From positions 1 through 20,381 of the forward strand of contig CAYSMF010000022.1 in the NCBI GenBank assembly GCA_964432155.1: a stretch of 20,381 nt of DNA, read 5' to 3'. Source of the DNA: UBA10438 sp964432155. GTDB taxonomy: Bacteria; Bacteroidota; Ignavibacteria; Kapaibacteriales; Kapaibacteriaceae. Positions within the stretch are counted from its first letter, which is position 1; each line of letters opens with the position of its first letter. Shown here one piece after another: positions 15,002-20,381 of this stretch. The notes under the pieces are model-generated. The model was not told where the DNA came from. It ran no database searches and saw nothing but the letters and a program-made list of their open reading frames with translations. The position numbers were made by a program, and so were the translations under genes.

Positions 15002-15705
15002 GACTGCGAATCTACGGCACTGGCGATGATCTGCCGCACATCTGTGAGCAGACGAAGCTCATCGTTGCGGGTTGGAGCAGTAGGCACGGTTACGGGAGGT
15101 AAGATCCGGACCGAGACATCTCCACCATTGATCTTTCGCGTCTTCTTGGGCAGAATGGCAGCAGTACCCTTGAGTGCAAGTGGTACGATCTGTCGTTCAC
15201 TCCGAACAGCCAGCGAGAATGCTCCGCGCCGGAAGGTACCGACGTTCCCATCGACACTCCGCGTGCCTTCGGGGAAGACCAACACCGAGCTTCCAGCAGC
15301 CATGGTTGCCACCACCTTTTGAAGTACGTCGGCAGCTTCGCGTGCACGCTCACGCTCGATGGCGATAAACGGCGAGATCTTCAGTGCCCAACCAAACACA
15401 GGGATGCGTTCAAGCTCGCGCTTGTACATGATGCGCACGTTGTCGGGCACCGATGCAAGGATTACAGGAATGTCGAACAGACTGGCATGATTCGCGACGT
15501 AGATATACCGTGCCGTTGGATCAAGCTCATCACGACCAATGAGCGTAACACGGATGCCGCACATGCGAAGGAGCAGACGTGACCACGACCGGGCGTATTC
15601 GTAAAAGACCTCTTCGTTGCGCCAGAGCACCATGTGCAGCATCACTGCAATCGAGTACGCTGCTGTCACGAGAAAGACGGCCGCAAGGGTGAACCACATT
15701 CGCAT
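14998..15705 (-). CDS. plsC: 1-acyl-sn-glycerol-3-phosphate acyltransferase
   Basis: 235 aa from this start. It adds the second acyl chain to lysophosphatidic acid, making phosphatidic acid for phospholipid synthesis at the inner membrane. Motif I is NHASLFD with His and Asp in H-x4-D. Motif II is YKRELERIPVFGW. Motif III is VFPEGTRS. Motif IV is IVPLALKG. One membrane helix lies at the N terminus (MRMWFTLAAVFLVTAAYSIA). The frame is also open to an ATG at 15765, but that is 2 nt from the divergent SUI1 ATG and would add 20 hydrophilic residues before the helix. I chose the ATG at 15703-15705, which leaves room for promoters; an ATG at 15699 is equally possible. There is no Shine-Dalgarno sequence. 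It is the first gene of a coupled plsC-gatC-kdsB set. Confidence 0.88.
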   Translation of the reverse strand: MRMWFTLAAVFLVTAAYSIAVMLHMVLWRNEEVFYEYARSWSRLLLRMCGIRVTLIGRDELDPTARYIYVANHASLFDIPVILASVPDNVRIMYKRELERIPVFGWALKISPFIAIERERAREAADVLQKVVATMAAGSSVLVFPEGTRSVDGNVGTFRRGAFSLAVRSERQIVPLALKGTAAILPKKTRKINGGDVSVRILPPVTVPTAPTRNDELRLLTDVRQIIASAVDSQS

Positions 15706-15767
15706 AGAACAAAGGTCGGGACCATTGGCATACCGAGCAAGTTGTGCGGTTTCCGTAGGTTGCATCC

Positions 15768-16085
15768 ATGCCAGGACTACAAGATCTCGCTTCGCTACTC
15801 GGCACGCCCGAGCCTACGACACAAGACACAAAGCCTGAGAAACGTCGGGGTCACGACGGACAGGTGCTGAACCTGCGCGTGCGCGTTGAAAAGCGTCGCG
15901 GTAAGCCAGTGACAATCGCATGGGGATTCTTCTCGCATCCGATGGAACTCAACCGTCTGCTCACGCTTTGCAAGAAAACGCTTGGGGCGGGCGGACAGTT
16001 AGTTGATCAAACGATCGAGATGCAAGGCGATCATGCTGAGCGCATGAAGAAGCTTCTGCAGGGCGAAGGATACAACGTGCGGTAA
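15768..16085 (+). CDS. SUI1/eIF1-like translation factor (YciH family)
   Basis: 105 aa, the size of bacterial YciH. The first 30 residues are polar and flexible. The SUI1 domain covers about 31-105: GQVLNLRVRVEKRRGKPVTI (31-50), the conserved basic strand-loop, then AWGFFSHPMELNRLLTLC, the Gly-rich turn KTLGAGGQLVD, and IEMQGDHAERMKKLLQGEGY. Eukaryotic eIF1 checks start codons on the small ribosomal subunit, and E. coli YciH behaves similarly in some assays. Here the role is probably fidelity or stress control of initiation. The ATG at 15768 is 2 nt from the farthest possible plsC start on the other strand. No clear promoter is seen. It ends 15 nt before the convergent lipoprotein gene. Confidence 0.9.
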   Translation: MPGLQDLASLLGTPEPTTQDTKPEKRRGHDGQVLNLRVRVEKRRGKPVTIAWGFFSHPMELNRLLTLCKKTLGAGGQLVDQTIEMQGDHAERMKKLLQGEGYNVR

Positions 16086-16100
16086 CTCCGCATCACGCTC

Positions 16101-17171
16101 TTACTCAGCAAACGCCGCGGGGTTGAGTCCGACCGGTGCACGGAACCGCTCGGCACCGCTTCGATCGAGCACGATCACTTCCCCATCCGTCACGTAGCTG
16201 CGTGCGTTGCCAATCAGCAACGATGATTGCGTATTCCACCAGCCGAGCGAATACCAAATGTCATTCCCCATGGTCGACGTATGCGAGGCGAGTCGCTCGC
16301 GTGTTCCTTGCTCAAGCAGGTACCCGTCGAGTCCATCACGATGGAGGACATACACACGGCCATCTCGCGGGTCAACAACGAGTCCGCGTGGCATCGCGAA
16401 CCGCACATGATGCACAATACGCTTCTGCACGGGATCCCACAGCACAACACCTCCGAGTGAATCCGGCTGCGACACGTAGTGTCGATACAGGATCCACACA
16501 CGATTGCGTGGAGCATCAGCTACGCAGAGCATCACATTCGGAAGTCCTTCGATCGTGTCGATCCGTTGAAGATCTGCTACGTCAAGCAGGTGTACTGTGC
16601 TTGCCCCCTCTTCATTTCGACGTAGATCGCCGAGTCCGCTATTGGCAACGTAGATCACACGATTGAGCACGCACACACCCTCGGGTGCCGGACCCACCGG
16701 TGCAGCGGGCACGCGGATGGTGCATGTGTGAAGATTGATTTCGGCAAGAGCATCAGCATTCAGCATCGTTACAACGGCAACCGTGTCGTTGACACGTGCG
16801 AAGCGATATGGCTCGCGTGCTGCATCAAACCGAATGCGTGTTTGCCAGAGTCCGGTGCGACGATGATAGACTTCGATCGAACGCGACGTGCTTGCGATCA
16901 CATACACACTATCGCCACGCACTAGGATGTCCGATCCCGTATCGCCCAACCGCAACTGTGGATTCCGTGATGCCACGAGATTCACTTCCGCGAGTCCGCC
17001 TTCACGCACGTACGACAGCGTTGCATTGTCTTGTCGCCACAAGCCTTCGTTCACAACAAAGAAGCCTGGTTGCTCGAGTGGCGTGGTAATCGGATCGGGT
17101 TCGACAGGTACGGGTACGCAGCCGTAGAGTGCGCCAAGTGCGATGCATATGCAAAGACATATGTGCTTCAT
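16101..17171 (-). CDS. YncE/BtuG-like beta-propeller lipoprotein
   Basis: 356 aa. The signal peptide has a lipobox LYGC, so Cys18 should be lipidated. The rest, after a Pro-rich linker (VPVPVEPDP), is a beta-propeller of the YncE/DUF5074 kind seen beside TonB receptors: GFFVVNEGLWRQDNATLSYV at the N terminus is the typical opening strand, followed by repeats such as DSVYVIASTSRSIEVYHRRT, GVCVLNRVIYVANSGLGD, LVVDPRDGRVYVLHRDG and GEVIVLDRSG. In Bacteroidota, BtuG-type lipoproteins of this fold cap the BtuB receptor and capture vitamin B12 at the surface. Assignment of that role is inference, since the propeller fold binds many ligands. No classical S-D/E-D/E-D/E surface export signal follows the Cys. 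The ATG overlaps the preceding stop (ATGA). Confidence 0.85.
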   Translation of the reverse strand: MKHICLCICIALGALYGCVPVPVEPDPITTPLEQPGFFVVNEGLWRQDNATLSYVREGGLAEVNLVASRNPQLRLGDTGSDILVRGDSVYVIASTSRSIEVYHRRTGLWQTRIRFDAAREPYRFARVNDTVAVVTMLNADALAEINLHTCTIRVPAAPVGPAPEGVCVLNRVIYVANSGLGDLRRNEEGASTVHLLDVADLQRIDTIEGLPNVMLCVADAPRNRVWILYRHYVSQPDSLGGVVLWDPVQKRIVHHVRFAMPRGLVVDPRDGRVYVLHRDGLDGYLLEQGTRERLASHTSTMGNDIWYSLGWWNTQSSLLIGNARSYVTDGEVIVLDRSGAERFRAPVGLNPAAFAE

Positions 17172-18202
17172 CGCTTCACCTTGAGTGAGCGACGATGACG
17201 TCCGTCATCGATCACCGCAAGCACGGCCCCTCGCGGCACCACACGGAGATCGACACGGTGTACACCTGGTGCAAGCACGTCCTGATAGATCACAGCACCA
17301 CGCATGTCATAGATCGAGAGTGTTGCTTGATCCACGACGTCAACCGTCATGTCATGCAGGAGCTCGTTGTATTCAATCCGCTGATCGAATGCCATCGGTA
17401 CCGTATGCACAGCGATGATCGCATCAAGATCGAATCCGCTCAATGTGGGGTCGTAAAACGGATGACTTCGGTTGTTGAGAATAATGCGAGTGACATCGGT
17501 AATGCGAATCCATCGCACGCTATCGATGCCGATCGTTGCAAGATCGAACGCATCACCTCCACTTACTGACGGATCAAACGCATCACGTCCGGTTGTTGGC
17601 GTAACACCAGCACAGCCACGCAGCGTCACTGAGTCGAATGGGAATGCATACCACGCAATGCCATCGCGACTTACCTCGACACGAGCAGGCTCTGCGAAGG
17701 TGCGTGTACCGAACATGAAGGCATTTTCAAACACCGTGAAGTCTGGTCCTGGCAAATCAACAATCACGGCACGTCGCAACCCAAGGATGATGCTTCCGTC
17801 GAGTCCAAGCGAACATACCTCGCGGGGTTCCGCAATCGGCGTCGTCCGTGATGCTCGTGGCTCGGGTCCAGTCAGAACATTCATCGGGAAGAACACCGGT
17901 CCTTGTCCAACACGCTGTCCCGCACCCGGCTGAAGCGACACGACCGTGTCGCATCGTTGTGGTTGCGCATAGAGCGTCAGCGAGCTGAGTATCACGAGCA
18001 GAAATGCGAACAGACCTCGCACATTTTTCCAATCGTACGGACAGTGTCTGCAGGCATTGCCGCAGCATGTGCCGCGCTGCTCGTGTGCATACTTCGTGAG
18101 CACAGTGTAGCCTGTGTGCGGGTCCACGTACGTCTCGCGTTGCATTGCACACGCTTCATCGTGCAATCGCTGTACATCGGGATGAAGTTGTTCGCGGTTC
18201 AT
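17168..18202 (-). CDS. DUF5522 module fused to a secreted T9SS surface protein
   Basis: 344 aa. Residues about 6-58 match DUF5522: ETYVDPHTGYTVLTKYAHEQ then RGTCCGNACRHCPYDW with four cysteines, probably a metal site. This module is normally a stand-alone cytoplasmic protein of about 60-70 aa. Directly behind it, residues 61-80, VRGLFAFLLVILSSLTLYAQ, form a textbook signal peptide (cleavage after LYA). The secreted part (80-290) has GPDFTVFENAF and EPARVEVSRDGIAWYAF, as in surface proteins next to TonB receptors. The C terminus (about 293-344), LSIYDMRGAVIYQDV through LKVKR, fits a T9SS sorting domain. The ORF ATG overlaps the receptor stop (ATGA). Codon 61 is GTG (18020-18022) preceded by GGAAAAAT, so a second start could yield a 284-aa secreted product. 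Which start is used is unknown. Confidence 0.82.
   Translation of the reverse strand: MNREQLHPDVQRLHDEACAMQRETYVDPHTGYTVLTKYAHEQRGTCCGNACRHCPYDWKNVRGLFAFLLVILSSLTLYAQPQRCDTVVSLQPGAGQRVGQGPVFFPMNVLTGPEPRASRTTPIAEPREVCSLGLDGSIILGLRRAVIVDLPGPDFTVFENAFMFGTRTFAEPARVEVSRDGIAWYAFPFDSVTLRGCAGVTPTTGRDAFDPSVSGGDAFDLATIGIDSVRWIRITDVTRIILNNRSHPFYDPTLSGFDLDAIIAVHTVPMAFDQRIEYNELLHDMTVDVVDQATLSIYDMRGAVIYQDVLAPGVHRVDLRVVPRGAVLAVIDDGRHRRSLKVKR
18020..18022 (-). promoter_or_regulatory. Possible internal GTG start ahead of the signal peptide
   Basis: GTG codon 61 of the fusion gene begins exactly where the signal peptide needs its N-region (MRGLFAFLL if used as start). The bases before it on the coding strand, GGAAAAAT, are A-rich at -2 to -6, as preferred by Bacteroidota ribosomes, with a weak GGA. 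Evidence is positional only. Confidence 0.4.
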
Positions 18203-20139
18203 GGATCGACCTCCACTGACGTTGTCACGCGGAAGCTCCGTCCCGGCATTGGGAAGCCCCGTATCACCGCATACTGAGCATCGAACAGGTTATCACATTG
18301 CGCACGCACATGCACAACGGTACGACCACCGCGCACATCAACACCGCCAAAGATCGACGTTACCGCAAACGGTTGCAGGAGTGATGCATAGGTGCCACCA
18401 GCCTGTGCGTAGCGATAGCTTGTGTACGACCATGTTGCACCGGCATTCCACATTGCACCCGACGGCGTCATCGCATCGGTCCATTGCACGAAGATCGACG
18501 ACAGCTCAGGCACAGCGTAGGGGATCATCGTGCCATCAATTCCTGCACGCCCCGTTGCATCCAGCACGGATTGACGTGTGTATGCCCATTGCGCACGCAG
18601 ACGATCCTCGAACCAACTCCCGCGCAGCATCACCTCTGCTCCATACGTGATTGCTCGTCCAACGTTCTGTGCTGTTGTGAGCAAGGGGCTCACCGGCACA
18701 CTCACGATCAGGTTTGAAGTCGACATCCAGTAAGCATCAACATCACATGACAACCACGACGTAAGTGGGACGGCGTAGCCGAGGTTCACCGTGTGCGAGC
18801 GTTCTGGCACCAGCGATCGTGTGCCATAGTTGAGCACGTAGAGTTCAGCGAAGGTGGGTGGACGGAAGTTGTAGCTCCATGACGCACGAATCGAACCACC
18901 GAGAGGATAATCAACGGCAAGAAGGGGCGACACAGCCGCACCCACATCAGAGAATGCGTCCACGCGGAGTGCTGCACGCACATCGAGATCATCAACACCG
19001 ACATCGCTCATCGTCCAGTCGCTAGCCACGGCCACGCTTCGACGCGTAACCACAGCACCCGGTCGGTCCAGCACCTCATCACCTGTCAGATCAGCGTAGC
19101 CAACTTCAACGCGTGTTGTCGACGTTGCACGACCAAGGGTAAGGGGCTTTGTAGCAACACCAAGCGTGAGATCGTGCTGTGTTGTGCGGGCATCGATACC
19201 GGCAGGACCCAGCAGTGTTGCCTCGGGATCGGTATAGTGTTGATCTAACCATCGAACTGTCGACGTCACAACGAGCGGCAGCATGTCGATCGCAGGCACC
19301 GGCACGGTGAGTATTGCCACCACATCATCATCAGCAAACCGAGCACGTGCATTTGTCACACTCCCCTGCACCACGCTTCCTGGTACGCCGCGCTCCGACG
19401 TACGTGCAAGCACGGTAAGTGACGCATCGTGCAGACGTGCACGCATCACACCGGATGTTGATCGTGCATCGCTGTTCGTGCGATTGATTGCATACGTCGT
19501 ACCGAACTCATTCAGTGTGAACGGGAATGATCCTGCCGTGCCCAGACGTTCAACATCAATACTCAGCGACGCATCACCACACGCATCGCACCACGCCGTT
19601 GCGCCTACGCCAACACGCCACTCGTTAAACGAACCAGCAAGGGCATATGCTCGTGTTGTGTGCTTCGTTTCAGACGCAAGCGTAAGGTCGAGCACACCAT
19701 TGATAGCATTCGCTCCATAGAGTGCACTTGCGCCGCCGCGTATCACACGCAGTGATTCGATCAAGCGAGCAGGTATCAGTGACAGATCTACTGTTCCGGT
19801 TTGTGCAGAGGAAAGACGCGCTCCATCAACGACGACCAATGATTGAGATGACGAGCCCCCTCGCATCGAGAACGTCTTCAGTCCACCCACGCCACCATAG
19901 TCACGCGTGAACGCACCAGGGATCATCGGCAATGCATCGGTGATTGCCACGGGTGCAAGTCGTGCAAGTGTCTGACGATCAAGTGATGTTGTTGGCACTG
20001 ACACATCAGCGCGGTTGTCGAGCCACGTATCGCCAACCACTGTTACGGTCTTCAACTTCACCGTATCACGGCGCAGCGAATCTGCATGCGCAGAAGGCAT
20101 GAGCATGAGCAGTGAACTGGTGAGCATCGACACAATCAT
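18199..20139 (-). CDS. TonB-dependent outer-membrane receptor, BtuB-like
   Basis: 646 aa, about the size of BtuB (roughly 615-650). It moves a scarce ligand across the outer membrane using TonB energy. The signal peptide is residues 1-19 (cleavage after AHA). TVTVVGD (31-37) is a plausible TonB box. The plug spans about 45-155: LDRQTLARLAPVAITDALPM, GLKTFSMRGGSSSQSLVVVDGARLS, and ESLRVIRGGASALYGANAINGVLDL. The rest is the 22-strand barrel, with YNFRPPTFAELYVLNYGTR and the closing NLFDAQYAVIRGFPMPGRS. It has no SusC-type N-terminal extension and no SusD partner, so glycan uptake is unlikely. A barrel loop contains WCDACGD, a CxxC. Two coupled genes follow: a surface protein and a propeller lipoprotein, as in corrinoid loci. 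No Shine-Dalgarno sequence is seen; ATGs at 20139 and 20127 are both possible. Confidence 0.92.
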   Translation of the reverse strand: MIVSMLTSSLLMLMPSAHADSLRRDTVKLKTVTVVGDTWLDNRADVSVPTTSLDRQTLARLAPVAITDALPMIPGAFTRDYGGVGGLKTFSMRGGSSSQSLVVVDGARLSSAQTGTVDLSLIPARLIESLRVIRGGASALYGANAINGVLDLTLASETKHTTRAYALAGSFNEWRVGVGATAWCDACGDASLSIDVERLGTAGSFPFTLNEFGTTYAINRTNSDARSTSGVMRARLHDASLTVLARTSERGVPGSVVQGSVTNARARFADDDVVAILTVPVPAIDMLPLVVTSTVRWLDQHYTDPEATLLGPAGIDARTTQHDLTLGVATKPLTLGRATSTTRVEVGYADLTGDEVLDRPGAVVTRRSVAVASDWTMSDVGVDDLDVRAALRVDAFSDVGAAVSPLLAVDYPLGGSIRASWSYNFRPPTFAELYVLNYGTRSLVPERSHTVNLGYAVPLTSWLSCDVDAYWMSTSNLIVSVPVSPLLTTAQNVGRAITYGAEVMLRGSWFEDRLRAQWAYTRQSVLDATGRAGIDGTMIPYAVPELSSIFVQWTDAMTPSGAMWNAGATWSYTSYRYAQAGGTYASLLQPFAVTSIFGGVDVRGGRTVVHVRAQCDNLFDAQYAVIRGFPMPGRSFRVTTSVEVDP

Positions 20140-20149
20140 AGAGGGGCCA

Positions 20150-20157
20150 CAAAACTA
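20150..20157 (-). promoter_or_regulatory. Possible -7 promoter element for the TonB receptor operon
   Basis: Reads TAGTTTTG on the minus strand, an exact TAnnTTTG. It lies 10 nt before the receptor ATG, so the transcript leader would be only about 5 nt unless the ATG at 20127 is used. No -33 TTG is visible, and the gap to the tRNA gene (70 nt) cannot hold a cobalamin riboswitch. Confidence 0.3.
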
Positions 20158-20168
20158 CGTCGTGCACC

Positions 20169-20199
20169 TTGGAGAAGTCGCAGAATTACGCTAACATTG
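20169..20199 (+). promoter_or_regulatory. Bacteroidota-type promoter for the tRNA-Val gene
   Basis: TTG at 20169-20171 (-33) is followed after 20 nt by TAACATTG at 20192-20199, one mismatch from TAnnTTTG. Transcription would start within a few bases of the tRNA 5' end at 20210. This is the only two-part promoter I found in the window. Confidence 0.5.
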
Positions 20200-20209
20200 C
20201 GCCCCACTT

Positions 20210-20284
20210 GGTCGCTTAGCTCAGCTGGTTCAGAGCGTTCGCTTCACACGCGAGAGGTCATAGGTTCAAATCCTATAGCGACCA
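20210..20284 (+). tRNA. tRNA-Val (anticodon CAC)
   Basis: 75 nt cloverleaf. The acceptor GGTCGCT pairs with AGCGACC, with discriminator A at 20284. The D arm is GCTC/GAGC with AGCTGGTTCA in the loop. The anticodon stem TTCGC/GCGAG has loop TTCACAC, so the anticodon is CAC and reads GUG valine codons. The T arm is ATAGG-TTCAAAT-CCTAT. No CCA is encoded (the next bases are CAC), so it is added after transcription. A terminator follows 6 nt downstream. Confidence 0.95.
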
Positions 20285-20290
20285 CACCAC

Positions 20291-20316
20291 AAGGCCCCTG
20301 CAAAGGGGCCTTTTTC
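20291..20316 (+). terminator. Rho-independent terminator after tRNA-Val
   Basis: AAGGCCCC (20291-20298), loop TGCAAA and GGGGCCTT (20305-20312) form an 8-bp GC-rich stem, followed by TTTCGTTT. The T tail lies on the plus strand only, so it ends the tRNA transcript. Confidence 0.85.
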
Positions 20317-20340
20317 GTTTGGGGTACATCCATAAAACAG

Positions 20341-20372
20341 CAAAGCCCTTATCCGTGAGGACAAGGGCTTTG
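20341..20372 (-). terminator. Terminator for a minus-strand gene beyond the right edge
   Basis: CAAAGCCCTTATCC (20341-20354), loop GTGA and GGACAAGGGCTTTG (20359-20372) form a 14-bp stem. In minus-strand RNA all 14 pairs form, including one G-U; in plus-strand RNA that pair becomes A-C. The minus-strand side also ends in CTGTTTT. Both facts point to a leftward transcript from a gene outside the window. Confidence 0.7.
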
Positions 20373-20381
20373 AAAGAAAGA

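Noticed and set aside
16086..16100. Terminator between the convergent SUI1 and lipoprotein genes
   Set aside because: The 15-nt gap holds no hairpin or T tract.
17168..18202. Treating the DUF5522 fusion as two separate genes
   Set aside because: There is no stop codon between the parts, and the frame is continuous from an ATG coupled to the receptor gene. I kept one CDS and noted the internal start.
1..20381. CRISPR array, insertion sequence, prophage or rRNA
   Set aside because: I saw no regularly spaced repeats, transposase, integrase, phage genes or rRNA-like sequence on either strand. The tRNA-Val has no attached partial duplicate inside the window.

Overview
The window is coding-dense chromosomal DNA of fairly high GC, most likely from the Bacteroidota/Chlorobiota/Kapabacteria (FCB) group. 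Four things support this: a protein with a type IX secretion (T9SS) style C-terminal sorting domain; a DUF5522 cysteine module; intergenic boxes matching the Bacteroidota TAnnTTTG -7 promoter element; and starts that mostly lack Shine-Dalgarno sequences. The genus cannot be read from the window. Kapabacteria/Ignavibacteria-like is an inference.

Layout, left to right. (1) 1-6748, all minus strand, transcribed right to left: ptsN-like EIIA, hisS, a 136-aa unknown, an orphan sensor histidine kinase and ftsW (all joined by 4-nt stop/start overlaps), then a MerR-type regulator, then a secreted WD40 propeller and an OmpA-like envelope protein. (2) 6878-9448, minus: an isochorismatase-family hydrolase followed by acetyl-CoA synthetase. 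(3) 9526-12474, minus: a FemAB/GNAT-like transferase, a GT4 glycosyltransferase and an EamA/DMT permease. (4) 12552-14071, plus: a small outer-membrane barrel protein, a hairpin, and a GT9 (heptosyltransferase-type) enzyme. (5) 13974-15705, minus: plsC, gatC and kdsB; kdsB overlaps the 3' end of the GT9 gene tail to tail. (6) 15768-16085, plus: an SUI1/eIF1-like factor. (7) 16101-20139, minus: TonB-dependent receptor, DUF5522/surface-protein fusion and beta-propeller lipoprotein, a tightly coupled uptake locus. (8) 20210-20381: tRNA-Val(CAC) with its terminator, then a terminator facing left for a gene outside the window.

How the genes fit together. Regions 3-5 are mainly envelope building: KDO activation, heptosyl-type transfer, phospholipid acylation, and sugar or aminoacyl transfer. 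Region 1 mixes housekeeping translation (hisS) with septal wall synthesis (ftsW) and a membrane sensor that has no visible response regulator. Region 7 resembles BtuB/BtuG-type corrinoid uptake loci of Bacteroidota, but no cobalamin riboswitch is visible, so the ligand is an inference.

The most unusual items are the DUF5522 module fused in frame ahead of an internal signal peptide and T9SS domain, with a possible second start between them; the 98-nt antisense overlap of the GT9 gene and kdsB; nine 4-nt stop/start overlaps in one window; and four exact TAnnTTTG boxes in four short upstream regions.
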